From assembly GCA_900766185.1 (NCBI GenBank), contig CAAFUL010000062.1, forward strand, positions 1 to 37,230: DNA of 37,230 bases, given 5' to 3'. Each line of letters starts with the position of its first letter. The stretch's first letter is position 1. This stretch comes from an uncultured Johnsonella sp. GTDB taxonomy: Bacteria; Bacillota; Clostridia; Lachnospirales; Lachnospiraceae. Positions 23,169-32,185 of the stretch are shown here, piece by piece. The position numbers and the translations under genes are program-made. The notes under the pieces were generated by a model. That model ran no database searches, was not told the DNA's origin, and saw only the letters and a list, made by a program, of their open reading frames with translations.

Positions 23169-25061
23169 ATGGATGATAAGGATAGAGATGATGAAGATAA
23201 GAAAGGACCCGGTAAAAAGTCGAATTTACAGACTATAATAATGCTTTTAATAGCAGCAGCAGTGACATTTACGCTGATGAGTATCGTCTCACATAACATA
23301 GGCAGACACGGCTCCAAGGAGCTTCCTTATAATGAATTTATGAAGCTTGTGGATCAAAGAGCTGTAGAGTCTGTCAATATAGGTAATACCGAGATAAAAA
23401 TCAAAGTAAAGAAAGATACTGAGGGTTATGATTCTGAGGTTACCTATATAAGTACCAGAGTGGACGAGGATCCGGGACTTATAGAAAGATTGTATAATGC
23501 GGATGTAAAAACTGTAAGGCAAAGACAGGATATGATGTCTTTCATGCTTTCGATAGTATCTTACTTCCTGCCGTTTATCATAATATTTGCAATAATGCAG
23601 CTCTTTATAAGACGAATGGGCTCAGGCGGTATTATGGGTATGAATAAGAGTAACGCCAAGGTCTATGTGCAAAAAGAAACCGGAGTTACTTTTAAGGATG
23701 TTGCCGGAGCGGACGAGGCTAAGGAGTCATTGACCGAGATCGTTGACTTTTTACATAATCCGACCAAATTCAATAAAATAGGTGCAAGACTTCCAAAGGG
23801 TGCGCTTTTGGTAGGACCTCCGGGTACAGGTAAGACTTTGCTTGCCAAGGCGGTAGCCGGTGAAGCTAATGTTCCTTTCTTTTCACTCAGCGGTTCGGAC
23901 TTTGTGGAAATGTTTGTAGGTCTTGGAGCTTCAAGGGTAAGAAGCCTTTTTAAACAGGCTCAGGAACAGGCCCCTTGTATTATATTTATAGATGAGATAG
24001 ATGCCATAGGTAAGTCCAGAGACTCCCGTATGGGCGGCAATGATGAGCGTGAGCAGACTCTTAACCAACTTCTTTCGGAGATGGACGGTTTCGACTCATC
24101 AAAGGGGCTTTTAATACTTGCGGCTACCAACAGACCTGAGATTTTGGATCCGGCTTTACTTAGACCGGGAAGATTTGACAGGAGGGTCATAGTGGAAAGA
24201 CCCGACTTAAAGGGAAGAGTTGCCATACTTAAAGTACACTCAAAGGGTGTGCACATGGACGAGACTGTAGACCTTGAGGCTATAGGCTTAGCTACTTCGG
24301 GAGCGGTAGGTTCAGACCTTGCCAATATGATCAATGAGGCTGCTATACTTGCTGTTAAGCATGGAAGACAGGCGGTAAGTCAGTCAGATTTATTCGAGGC
24401 TGTGGAAGTGGTACTTGTGGGTAAGGAAAAGAAGGACAGGATCATGAACCTTAAGGAAAGACGCATAGTGTCCTATCATGAGGTCGGTCATGCACTTATC
24501 TCCGCCATACAAAAAAACTCCGAGCCGGTGCAAAAAATCACTATAGTACCTCGTACTATGGGAGCCTTGGGCTATGTAATGTATGTTCCGGAGGAGGAGA
24601 CCTATCTTAAGTCGGATGCCGAACTTGAAGATATGCTTGTAAGCATCTTTGGCGGGCGTGCGGCAGAGGAGATAGTATTCGGCTCCGTAACTACAGGCGC
24701 TGCAAATGATATAGAAAAGGCGACATCCATAGCAAGGGCTATGATTACTCAGTATGGTATGAGTAAAAAGTTCGGACTTATAGGCTTGGCTACACAGGAA
24801 GATAAGTACTTATCAGGCAGGACTGTTATGAACTGCGGTGATGATACCGCTACGGAAGTAGATAAAGAAGTTATGGATATGCTTAAGGTAGCCTATGAAA
24901 AGGCTAAGGCTATACTTAAAGATAACAGAAAAGTTATGGACAAACTTGCCGAGTTCCTTATAGAAAAGGAAACGATTACAGGTAAGGAGTTCATGGAGAT
25001 ATTAAGAAAAGAAAAGGGATTGCCGGAGCCGGTCAAAATAGGCAAGGCGATACTTGTATAG
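23169..25061 (+). CDS. ftsH: ATP-dependent zinc metalloprotease FtsH
   Basis: FtsH is a membrane-bound hexameric AAA+ protease that removes damaged membrane proteins and some regulators. The 630 residues contain a charged cytoplasmic start, membrane segments at about 20-42 and 118-140 around a small outside domain, then the AAA domain with Walker A GPPGTGKT at 216-223, Walker B with Asp275-Glu276, and the second region of homology NRPEILDPALLRPGRFDRR. The zinc site is HEVGH at 437-441 (the usual form is HEAGH) plus Asp514 in NDIEKAT. The ribosome site AAGAAAGG is about 17 bases from the ATG, which is long. A strong terminator follows. Confidence 0.95.
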   Translation: MDDKDRDDEDKKGPGKKSNLQTIIMLLIAAAVTFTLMSIVSHNIGRHGSKELPYNEFMKLVDQRAVESVNIGNTEIKIKVKKDTEGYDSEVTYISTRVDEDPGLIERLYNADVKTVRQRQDMMSFMLSIVSYFLPFIIIFAIMQLFIRRMGSGGIMGMNKSNAKVYVQKETGVTFKDVAGADEAKESLTEIVDFLHNPTKFNKIGARLPKGALLVGPPGTGKTLLAKAVAGEANVPFFSLSGSDFVEMFVGLGASRVRSLFKQAQEQAPCIIFIDEIDAIGKSRDSRMGGNDEREQTLNQLLSEMDGFDSSKGLLILAATNRPEILDPALLRPGRFDRRVIVERPDLKGRVAILKVHSKGVHMDETVDLEAIGLATSGAVGSDLANMINEAAILAVKHGRQAVSQSDLFEAVEVVLVGKEKKDRIMNLKERRIVSYHEVGHALISAIQKNSEPVQKITIVPRTMGALGYVMYVPEEETYLKSDAELEDMLVSIFGGRAAEEIVFGSVTTGAANDIEKATSIARAMITQYGMSKKFGLIGLATQEDKYLSGRTVMNCGDDTATEVDKEVMDMLKVAYEKAKAILKDNRKVMDKLAEFLIEKETITGKEFMEILRKEKGLPEPVKIGKAILV

Positions 25062-25123
25062 TTTGATTAATAAAAAAGGGGATGTCGGGAAATACTGAAA
25101 TTTAATCCCCACAGAACAAAATA
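25062..25123 (+). other. Spacer with a GGGGAT/ATCCCC hairpin after ftsH
   Basis: GGGGAT at 25079-25084 pairs with ATCCCC at 25105-25110 just ahead of the main terminator. It has no T-run and may be an accessory stem at the ftsH mRNA end. Confidence 0.35.
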
Positions 25124-25186
25124 GAAATATCCTGACAAATACAAGGCGTTTTGGCTTTGTGATTTTGTCAGGATATTTCGTTTTTC
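25124..25186 (+). terminator. Rho-independent terminator after ftsH
   Basis: A perfect 16-bp stem, GAAATATCCTGACAAA at 25124-25139 with its complement at 25164-25179, has a second stem inside the loop (ACAAGGC/GCTTTGT) and is followed by GTTTTTC. It could also serve the convergent UPF0371 gene. Confidence 0.9.
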
Positions 25187-25377
25187 TATAATACTGTCTA
25201 TTTTTTTTATCGCAGTGGCGGAGTAAGAAACTATCGCCTTGAGTTGGTTACAAAAGCGACAGGAATCTCTTTGTCTTTTGGTAAAAGAGTAAGAAAACTA
25301 TCACCTTGAGACGAACAGCCCACACAATCGAGTATGAGGCTTTAGTCTACCTACTCGATTAAAATAGTCAGAAACAC
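25187..25377. repeat. Spacer with two diverged direct repeats and an inverted repeat
   Basis: A 23-24 bp motif beginning GAGTAAGAAA and ending CCTTGAG occurs at 25221-25243 and 25287-25310, with two differences. Further on AATCGAGTA and TACTCGATT form an inverted repeat (about 25327-25360) before the end of the UPF0371 gene; read on the - strand it could be a weak terminator although no T-run follows. No gene is visible in this stretch. Confidence 0.45.
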
Positions 25378-26853
25378 CTAATACAGCCTCTTATATTCAT
25401 AGCGTGGCTCTGATGTAAGCTGTATTCCAAGCTTTTTAAATACCTTAATGTCCACATCAGAAAGCATTACCGAAGTATGTACCTGACAACCTCTCAACTT
25501 GGGAAGTTGGTCAAGTGCAAGCCTAGCTCTTTCATTAAGTGCAGCCGACATGGAAAGTGCTATAAGTATCTCATCCGTATGCAGTCTTGGGTTGGTACTG
25601 CCAAGATATCTGGTTTTTAAGGTTTGTACCGGCTCTATTACCGTAGGTGAAATAAGGTGGACTTCCTTATCTATACCTGCCAGTGCCTTGGTCGCATTAA
25701 GTATAAGAGCTGCTGAGGCACCAAGCAGATCGGAGGTTTTGCCGGTTATTAACCTGCCGTCTGCAAGCTCCATAGCGGCAGCAGGTCCCTCGCTGGTCTC
25801 AGCCTTAAGCAGGGCGGCAGATACTACCTTTCTGGCTTCGGTACTGATCTTAGCCTGTTTCATCAAAAGCTCTATTTTATATAATTCCTCAGGTCTACAT
25901 TCTTCTTTTACCAGTCGGTTAAGTGAACTGTAATACCTTCTGATTACCTCCTGCAAGCTTGCTTCTTTACAAACCTCATCATCGAAGATACAATTGCCTG
26001 CCATATTTACACCCATATCTGTAGGAGATTTATAAGGACATTCTCCGAATATACCCTCAAAGATGGAGGTAAGCACAGGGAAGATCTCTACATCTCTGTT
26101 GTAGTTTACAGCAGTTATATTGTAGGCTTCAAGATGGAAGGGGTCTATCATATTTACATCGTTAAGATCCGCAGTGGCAGCTTCATAAGCTATATTTACG
26201 GGGTGCTTCAGTGCCAGATTCCATATAGGGAAGGTCTCGAATTTGGCATAACCTGCCTTTATGCCCCTTTTATGCTCATGGTAGAGCTGGGATAGACAGG
26301 TTGCCATTTTGCCGCTGCCCGGTCCCGGTGCAGTAACTATTACCAAAGGTCTTTCGGTTTTTATATAATCATTTTTGCCGTAGCCTTCTTCACTTAGTAT
26401 AAGTTCTACATTGCTGGGGTAGCCGTCTATGATGTAATGCCTGTAGACTTTTATGCCGAGACTTTCAAGTTTTGCTTTGAATTTGTCGGCACTTTTTTGT
26501 GCTTCATAATGAGTTATAACGACAGAGCCTACATAAAGCTCCTTAGACCTGAACGACTGTATAAGTCTCAGTACATCAAGATCATAAGTTATTCCTATAT
26601 CCGAACGGATCTTATGCTTTTCTATATCTTTGGCAGAGATAACTATAACAAGTTCCGCCTGAGATGAAAGCTGCATAAGCATTTTAAGTTTGGCATCAGG
26701 CTCAAAGCCCGGAAGTACTCTTGCTGCATGATAGTCATCAAATAATTTGCCGCCAAATTCAAGATAAAGTTTATCTCCGAATTTATCAATACGCTCTTTT
26801 ATATGCTCGGATTGCATTTTCAGATACTTTTGATTATCAAAACCGATTTTCAT
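25378..26853 (-). CDS. UPF0371/DUF1846 family protein
   Basis: The 491-residue protein belongs to the conserved UPF0371 (DUF1846) family found in many Firmicutes and some actinobacteria, for which no confirmed function is known to me. The start MKIGFDNQKYLKMQSEHI is diagnostic. Residues around 180 show a glycine-rich loop VTAPGPGSGKMATCLSQLYHE like a nucleotide-binding loop, followed by AGYAKFETFPIWNL; the C-terminal half (LISPTVIEPVQTLKTRYLG and later) is conserved and may form the second lobe. I start at the ATG at 26853, with GAGGT upstream, rather than the GTG at 26865 that overlaps it. It is transcribed alone, opposite its neighbours. Confidence 0.9.
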   Translation of the reverse strand: MKIGFDNQKYLKMQSEHIKERIDKFGDKLYLEFGGKLFDDYHAARVLPGFEPDAKLKMLMQLSSQAELVIVISAKDIEKHKIRSDIGITYDLDVLRLIQSFRSKELYVGSVVITHYEAQKSADKFKAKLESLGIKVYRHYIIDGYPSNVELILSEEGYGKNDYIKTERPLVIVTAPGPGSGKMATCLSQLYHEHKRGIKAGYAKFETFPIWNLALKHPVNIAYEAATADLNDVNMIDPFHLEAYNITAVNYNRDVEIFPVLTSIFEGIFGECPYKSPTDMGVNMAGNCIFDDEVCKEASLQEVIRRYYSSLNRLVKEECRPEELYKIELLMKQAKISTEARKVVSAALLKAETSEGPAAAMELADGRLITGKTSDLLGASAALILNATKALAGIDKEVHLISPTVIEPVQTLKTRYLGSTNPRLHTDEILIALSMSAALNERARLALDQLPKLRGCQVHTSVMLSDVDIKVFKKLGIQLTSEPRYEYKRLY

Positions 26854-26907
26854 AATATACCTCACATAAACAACTAATAAATATAAGGTTTAATTCTAGC
26901 ATGACTA

Positions 26908-26916
26908 TGATATAAT
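26908..26916 (+). promoter_or_regulatory. Extended -10 promoter of the DUF1653-like/uvrC unit
   Basis: TGATATAAT gives a consensus -10 with the TG extension; the -35 region (near 26889) is weak. It lies in the 113-bp divergent gap between the UPF0371 gene and this unit. Confidence 0.55.
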
Positions 26917-26966
26917 GTAAACTGTAAGCTGAAAAGTATATAAGTATTAAGGAGTTGTAAATTATA

Positions 26967-27500
26967 ATGACCGGTGAAGAAAAGAAGATAGTAAGCGGAA
27001 GCTTTTATAAAGATAAGAAGAATAATTTGTATCAGATAATTTGTGAGGCATATGACTTGGAGAATAAGGAAAGAAAGGTGATTTATCAGGCTCTTTATGG
27101 TGATTTTTCAATCTATTCTCTGGATTATAAAAAATTTGTCGGCAAAGGTGAGGAAGCATACGGTTTTGAAAAAGTGTCAAATGAGGATGTGTCGCTTATA
27201 TCTGCAAGGCAAAAAGATGAAAGTATTGAAGAAAGTAAATCAAGTGCTGTAAACAGTACAAGTTCAAAGCAATATCATATAAGTAATGTATTGGAACTTT
27301 TTTTGGATGCAAGGTCATATTCCGAAAAAAGAAAGATACTTTCAGATAATAAGGATGCTATAAGTCAGTCGGACCTTGACAGTATGTATGCGGTGCTTGA
27401 AATAGCAAGTTTTGAAGGAGAAGCAAAGTATCAGGTTGAAAAACTTATGAGGTATTTGGGTATGCAGGAACACTACGAAGGTTCCAGACTTAGAAGATAG
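26967..27500 (+). CDS. DUF1653-like protein with extra C-terminal domain
   Basis: The first 65 or so residues fit the small DUF1653 fold: SGSFYKDKKNNLYQIICEAYD, ERKVIYQALYGD and YSLDYKKFVGK match its pattern of a compact beta-barrel around a VYQALYG core. A Ser/Glu/Lys-rich linker (about 75-105) follows, then a helical C-terminal region of about 70 residues (ISNVLELFLDARSYSEKRKILSDN, then LDSMYAVLEIASFEGEAKYQVEKL) that I do not recognise. No function is known. An AAGGAG site lies 11 bases upstream. uvrC starts 11 bp after the stop, so they are co-transcribed. Confidence 0.7.
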   Translation: MTGEEKKIVSGSFYKDKKNNLYQIICEAYDLENKERKVIYQALYGDFSIYSLDYKKFVGKGEEAYGFEKVSNEDVSLISARQKDESIEESKSSAVNSTSSKQYHISNVLELFLDARSYSEKRKILSDNKDAISQSDLDSMYAVLEIASFEGEAKYQVEKLMRYLGMQEHYEGSRLRR

Positions 27501-27511
27501 AGGTAGAGGTT

Positions 27512-29335
27512 TTGGCATTTGTTATAGAAGATGAGTTAAAAAAGCTTCCGGCGTCTCCGGGAGTATATCTTATGCATGATAAAAAAGATGAGGTAATATA
27601 TGTAGGTAAAGCTGTATCATTAAAGAACAGAGTAAGGCAGTATTTTCAGTCAAGCAGAGGGAAAAGTGCAACAATACAGCAGATGATAAGCCATATATGC
27701 AGATTTGAATACATTGTTACGGACTCCGAGCTTGAAGCCTTAATACTTGAAAATAACCTTATAAAAGAGCATAGACCAAGATACAATACCTTATTAAAGG
27801 ATGATAAGACCTACCCTTATATAAAAGTAACGGTGAAGGAAGATTATCCAAGAATTATGCAAACAAGAACCCTTAAAAAAGACAAGGCAAAGTATTACGG
27901 ACCTTTTTCCAGTGCTTTAGCAGTTAAGGAAACCTTGGACTTTCTGTGCAAGGCTTATAAAATAAGAACCTGTAACAGAGTGCTGCCAAGGGATATAGGT
28001 CTGCAAAGACCTTGTCTTGATTATTATATACACCAATGTGATGCTCCTTGTATGGATTATATTTCCAAGGAAGACTACCAAAAACAGGTAAAGCAGGCAT
28101 TAGATTTCTTAAACGGTCACATAGACGGCGTTATAGATGATATCAAAAGTAAAATGCAAAAAGCTTCGGATGAACTTAGGTTTGAAGATGCTCTAAAGTT
28201 TAGAGATTTGCTTAACAGCCTTTTGCATGTGGCACAAAGGCAAAAAATAAGCTCAGACAGTATAGATGACAGGGATATTATAGCACTGGCAAGAGATGAA
28301 AAAGATTCCGTGATTCAGATATTTTTTATAAGAGAGGGCAAACTTATAGGAAGAGAACATCATTATATACAAGCCCTTCCGGATCAGAATAAGGAAGATA
28401 TAGTAGAAAGCTTTATAAAACAGTTTTATTCGGGGACACCGTTTTTGCCTAAAGAAATACATTTGCAGTATACTATACCCGACCTTGAACTTATAGAAAA
28501 GTGGCTGTCTGAAAAAAGAAGAACAAGAGTAAGGCTTTTAGTACCTAAAAAAGGAGATAAAGAAAAGCTTTTGGAGCTTGCATATAAGAATGCAAAGATG
28601 GTGCTTGATAAGGACAGAGAAAAGCTTATAAGGGAAAGGGCAAGGACTGTAGGTGCCTTGGAGGAGCTTTCGGACTTGATTGGAATAAAAGACCTAAGCC
28701 GTATAGAAGCCTTTGATATATCCAACACAAGTGGTATAGAAACTGTGGCATCAATGGTAGTATTCCAAGACGCCAAACCTAAGAAAAATGACTATAGGAA
28801 GTTTAAGATAAGAACTGTGGTCGGACAGGATGACTATGCCTCTATGAGGGAGACAATATACAGGCGTTTTACCCATGACAATAAAGACTCTAAATTTGCC
28901 GTCTCTCCAAATCTTTTACTTATAGACGGAGGAAAAGGTCAGGTAAATATGGCAAAAGAGGTGCTTGATGAGCTGGGGATAAGCATACCGATATGCGGTA
29001 TGGTAAAGGATGATAAGCACAGAACCAGAGGCTTATATCTTAATAATAAAGAAATAGATATGGATATACGCTCCGAAGCCTTTCATCTGGTAGGCAGAAT
29101 ACAGGAAGAGGCACACAGGTTTGCTATAGAGTACCACAGAAGTCTAAGATCAAAGACACAGGTAAAGTCGGTACTTGAAGACATTAAGGGTATAGGTACG
29201 GTAAGAAGAAGGGCTTTGATGAAGCACTTTAAGGATATAAGCCTGGTAAAAGAGGCGGATATAGATACTCTTTCACAGGTGGAAAGCATGGATCTGAAAT
29301 CTGCAAAGGCGGTATATGATTTTTTTCATAAATAA
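27512..29335 (+). CDS. uvrC: Excinuclease ABC subunit C
   Basis: UvrC makes both incisions around a DNA lesion in nucleotide excision repair. The 607 residues contain the GIY-YIG nuclease (PGVYLMHDKKDEVIYVGKA, about 15-33), a Cys cluster (CNRVLP, CLDYYIHQCDAPC around 165-187), the UVR motif that binds UvrB (KMQKASDELRFEDALKFRDLL, about 213-233), the RNase H-like 5' nuclease domain (IEAFDISNTSG and LLIDGGKGQVNMA) and C-terminal helix-hairpin-helix repeats (LEDIKGIGTVRRRALMKHF). The start is a TTG with a purine-rich AGAGGTAGAGGT upstream; the next Met would cut into the nuclease domain. Confidence 0.97.
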   Translation: MAFVIEDELKKLPASPGVYLMHDKKDEVIYVGKAVSLKNRVRQYFQSSRGKSATIQQMISHICRFEYIVTDSELEALILENNLIKEHRPRYNTLLKDDKTYPYIKVTVKEDYPRIMQTRTLKKDKAKYYGPFSSALAVKETLDFLCKAYKIRTCNRVLPRDIGLQRPCLDYYIHQCDAPCMDYISKEDYQKQVKQALDFLNGHIDGVIDDIKSKMQKASDELRFEDALKFRDLLNSLLHVAQRQKISSDSIDDRDIIALARDEKDSVIQIFFIREGKLIGREHHYIQALPDQNKEDIVESFIKQFYSGTPFLPKEIHLQYTIPDLELIEKWLSEKRRTRVRLLVPKKGDKEKLLELAYKNAKMVLDKDREKLIRERARTVGALEELSDLIGIKDLSRIEAFDISNTSGIETVASMVVFQDAKPKKNDYRKFKIRTVVGQDDYASMRETIYRRFTHDNKDSKFAVSPNLLLIDGGKGQVNMAKEVLDELGISIPICGMVKDDKHRTRGLYLNNKEIDMDIRSEAFHLVGRIQEEAHRFAIEYHRSLRSKTQVKSVLEDIKGIGTVRRRALMKHFKDISLVKEADIDTLSQVESMDLKSAKAVYDFFHK

Positions 29336-29360
29336 GTTTTATTGGGAATAATTTATGAAA
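29324..29360 (+). terminator. Possible terminator hairpin at the end of uvrC
   Basis: TTTCATAAAT (29324-29333), overlapping the uvrC stop, pairs perfectly with ATTTATGAAA (29351-29360). There is no T-run after it and the stem is AT-only, so termination is uncertain. Confidence 0.35.
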
Positions 29361-29452
29361 TTACCTAATCTATTATATTAATACGGTAAAAATAATTTTT
29401 TTAAACAGTGAATCTGAAAATCTTATATTTATATAAATTAAAAGGAGACAAT

Positions 29453-30394
29453 ATGCTAGGTATCACTATAAAAGAACTTATAGATAATCACGAACTTAAA
29501 AACATGACACCTGAGATAGATACGGAGGCTATAATATTAAGCCACCCTGATGTTAACAGACCTGCCTTGCAGCTTGCAGGATTTTTTGCCCACTTTGACT
29601 CCGAAAGAGTACAGATCATAGGTCATGTGGAGCAGGAGTACATATTGCAAATGGATGAAGCGGTAAGAAGAGAAAGATATGATAAGCTTTTGTCCTATAA
29701 AATACCCTGCATAGTGTATGCAAGAGGTATAAAACCCGATCAGGATATGCTTGAGCTTTGTAATCATTATGAAGTTCCCTGTCTTGTTACCGACCAGACA
29801 ACTTCCGACTTTTTAGCAGAGCTTTTAAGATGGCTTAAGGTAAAACTTGCTCCTTGCATAGGTATACATGGAGTGCTGGTAGATATTTTCGGTGAGGGTG
29901 TACTGATAATGGGTGAAAGCGGCATAGGAAAGAGCGAGGCGGCACTGGAGCTTATAAAAAGAGGGCACAGACTGGTATCGGATGATGTTGTGGAGATACG
30001 AAAGGTCTCAGAAGCTACGCTTATAGGCTCCGCACCGGATATTACCAAGCATTTTATAGAGCTTAGAGGAATAGGTATCATAGATGTAAAGGCACTTTTT
30101 GGAGTAGAAAGCGTTAAGGATACCCAGCAGATAGACATGGTAATAAAGCTTGAGGACTGGGATAAGGAAAGAGAATACGACAGACTCGGACTTACCAACC
30201 AATATATAGAATTCTTGGGAAATAAGGTCGTCTCACATACTATTCCGATAAGACCGGGAAGAAACCTTGCCGTAATTTGTGAAGTAGCTTCCGTAAACCA
30301 CAGACAAAAGAAGATGGGATATAATGCGACTGAGGAGTTATACAAGAGATTTCAAGCTAATATAGGTAAGAAAAATCCGCTGTTTGAAAAATAA
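29453..30394 (+). CDS. hprK: HPr kinase/phosphorylase
   Basis: HprK phosphorylates Ser46 of HPr or Crh when glycolytic intermediates are abundant, and reverses this with phosphate, setting carbon catabolite repression. From the ATG at 29453 (AAAAGGAG upstream) it has 313 residues, the normal length; the upstream GTG frame has no ribosome site. The P-loop GESGIGKS is at 154-161, the HprK signature ELRGIGIIDVKALFG near 203-217, and a C-terminal EDWDKEREYDRLG region follows. It opens the cluster murB-rapZ-whiA-HPr-like, so the kinase and a probable substrate (33175-33429) are in the same operon. Confidence 0.96.
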   Translation: MLGITIKELIDNHELKNMTPEIDTEAIILSHPDVNRPALQLAGFFAHFDSERVQIIGHVEQEYILQMDEAVRRERYDKLLSYKIPCIVYARGIKPDQDMLELCNHYEVPCLVTDQTTSDFLAELLRWLKVKLAPCIGIHGVLVDIFGEGVLIMGESGIGKSEAALELIKRGHRLVSDDVVEIRKVSEATLIGSAPDITKHFIELRGIGIIDVKALFGVESVKDTQQIDMVIKLEDWDKEREYDRLGLTNQYIEFLGNKVVSHTIPIRPGRNLAVICEVASVNHRQKKMGYNATEELYKRFQANIGKKNPLFEK

Positions 30395-30404
30395 AGGAGT
30401 TTAA

Positions 30405-31310
30405 ATGGGTTTAATAGAAGAACTTAAAAATATACTGGGTGATGAAGGTGTAAAAGTTGAAGAAGCAATGAGCAGGCACACAAGTTTTAAAGTGGGCGGC
30501 AATGCACAAATCTTTGTAGAACCCGGGGATGAAGAGGCACTGCAAAGGCTTCTTAAGCTTATAAATGCAGAAAAAATCGATCATTATATAATAGGAAACG
30601 GCAGCAATATGCTTGTAAGTGATAAAGGTTATAAGGGAATCATCATTTCCATGCTTAAATTTACTTCCCCAAGCCTTATAGAAAACGAAAGTATTACTAT
30701 AAGTGCGGGAAAGACGCTTAAAGAACTCACGGAATTTGCCCGTGATAACTCATTAAGCGGTCTGGAATTCGCATACGGTATACCGGGAAGTGTAGGCGGT
30801 GCGGTCTTTATGAATGCCGGAGCCTATGACGGAGAGATAAAAGAAGTGCTTGATAAGGTGAAGGTTATGGACAAAGAGGGGAATGTACTAAGCCTTAATA
30901 CAGGTGAACTTGATTTAAGTTACAGGCACAGCAATATAGAAGAAAAAGGTTATATAGTACTGGAAGCAAAGTTTAATCTTAAAAAGGCTGATAAATCCGC
31001 TATATGGAAAAAGATGCAGGAGCTTATGGCAAGGCGTATAGATAAGCAGCCGCTTAATTTCCCCAGTGCCGGATCCACTTTTAAAAGACCTGAGGGTTAT
31101 TTTGCTGGTAAGCTTATAGATGATGCCGGACTTAGAGGCTACTCAATAGGAGGCGCCAAGGTATCGGATAAGCATTGCGGTTTTATAGTAAATGCCGATA
31201 AGGCAAGTGCGGAGGATGTGTATGCTTTGATAACTTATGTAAGACTTAAGGTCAAGGAAAAGTTTGATGTGGAACTTGAGCCTGAACTTAGAGTCTTGGG
31301 AGAATTTTAA
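30405..31310 (+). CDS. murB: UDP-N-acetylenolpyruvoylglucosamine reductase
   Basis: MurB is an FAD enzyme that makes UDP-N-acetylmuramate, an early step of peptidoglycan synthesis. The 301 residues show HTSFKVGGNAQIFVEP (about 24-39), the FAD-binding GNGSNMLVSDKGY, GIPGSVGGAVFMNAGAYDGEI, and the catalytic NFPSAGSTFKRPEGYFAGKLID with the proton-donor Ser. GGAKVSDKHCGFIVN near the C-terminus is also conserved. The short type II form is typical of Firmicutes. AAAGGAG lies seven bases before the ATG, and the stop overlaps the rapZ start (TAATG). Confidence 0.96.
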   Translation: MGLIEELKNILGDEGVKVEEAMSRHTSFKVGGNAQIFVEPGDEEALQRLLKLINAEKIDHYIIGNGSNMLVSDKGYKGIIISMLKFTSPSLIENESITISAGKTLKELTEFARDNSLSGLEFAYGIPGSVGGAVFMNAGAYDGEIKEVLDKVKVMDKEGNVLSLNTGELDLSYRHSNIEEKGYIVLEAKFNLKKADKSAIWKKMQELMARRIDKQPLNFPSAGSTFKRPEGYFAGKLIDDAGLRGYSIGGAKVSDKHCGFIVNADKASAEDVYALITYVRLKVKEKFDVELEPELRVLGEF

Positions 31311-32185
31311 TGAAGTTTATAATCATGACAGGTATGAGCGGCTCCGGTAAAACGGTGGCTCTAAAAGCCTTGGAAGACTACGGTTATTACTGTGTTGATA
31401 ACATACCGGTGCAGCTTATAACGGGATTTGCAGACCTACTTGCAGACAGCAAGAAGCCAAACCCCGGAGCAGTTTTAGGTATAGATATAAGAAATGCCGG
31501 AGAACTTGCAAGTATGAAAGAAGTACTTAAAACTTTGGATGAGAAGAATACGGATTATGAGATAGTTTTTTTGGATGCGGATGATGAGACTTTGATAAAA
31601 AGGTATAAGGAAACCAGAAGAAGTCATCCTCTTGCAAAAGGTTCAAGGCTTGAACTTGCCATAGAAAAAGAAAGAAAAGAGCTTGACTTTTTAAGGGAAA
31701 GGGCAAGTATGGTTCTTAATACAAGCCGTATGCTTGCCAAGGAGTTAAGAGAAGAAATCTACAAACTTTTTGTAGACGGTGTCACACCTAATAATTTATA
31801 TATCAATATTTTATCCTTCGGATTTATATACGGTATACCAAATGATGCCGATCTGGTTTTTGATGTAAGATTTTTAGCCAATCCTTTTTATGAAAAGGCG
31901 CTGAGACTAAAAACCGGTGAGGACGAAGAGGTTAGAAACTATGTTCTGAGTAAAAAGACCTGCAAAGAATTTTTGAAAAAATTAGAAGATTTGATAAGTT
32001 TTTTGATACCGGAATATATAAAAGAGGGAAAGACTCAGCTTGTTATAGCTATAGGATGCAGCGGAGGACAGCACAGATCCGTAACGATAGCTATAGAGCT
32101 TGCCGAAATATTAAGCAAATTCCCAAGAATAGGGATAAAAACCGAGCATAGAGATGTTTTGAAGAATTTAAAGAGGATAGTGTAA
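31310..32185 (+). CDS. rapZ: RNase adapter protein RapZ (YvcJ family)
   Basis: RapZ/YvcJ proteins bind nucleotides and, in enterobacteria, control glucosamine-6-phosphate synthesis through small RNAs; the role in Firmicutes is less clear. The 291 residues have the P-loop GMSGSGKT at 8-15, ALEDYGYYCVDNIP immediately after, TRRSHPL near 103-109, and the C-terminal IGCSGGQHRSVTIAIELA with TEHRDV. It lies directly between murB (1-nt overlap) and whiA (1-nt overlap). In many Firmicutes yvcK separates rapZ from whiA; here it is absent. Confidence 0.95.
   Translation: MKFIIMTGMSGSGKTVALKALEDYGYYCVDNIPVQLITGFADLLADSKKPNPGAVLGIDIRNAGELASMKEVLKTLDEKNTDYEIVFLDADDETLIKRYKETRRSHPLAKGSRLELAIEKERKELDFLRERASMVLNTSRMLAKELREEIYKLFVDGVTPNNLYINILSFGFIYGIPNDADLVFDVRFLANPFYEKALRLKTGEDEEVRNYVLSKKTCKEFLKKLEDLISFLIPEYIKEGKTQLVIAIGCSGGQHRSVTIAIELAEILSKFPRIGIKTEHRDVLKNLKRIV

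Noticed and set aside
23151..23177. Eight-codon leader frame just before ftsH
   Set aside because: The purine-rich site touches its ATG with no spacing, so initiation is unlikely; probably chance.
25221..25310. CRISPR-like spaced repeats
   Set aside because: Only two diverged repeats with a 66-bp period and no cas genes; spacing and divergence do not fit an array.
25499..25933. 144-codon + strand frame inside the UPF0371 gene
   Set aside because: It is the complement of conserved C-terminal UPF0371 sequence and has a Ser/Ala/Leu shadow composition; no promoter or ribosome site.
29767..30345. 192-codon open frame on the - strand inside hprK
   Set aside because: Antisense to the conserved kinase domain; low-complexity Ser/Pro/Leu composition typical of a shadow frame.
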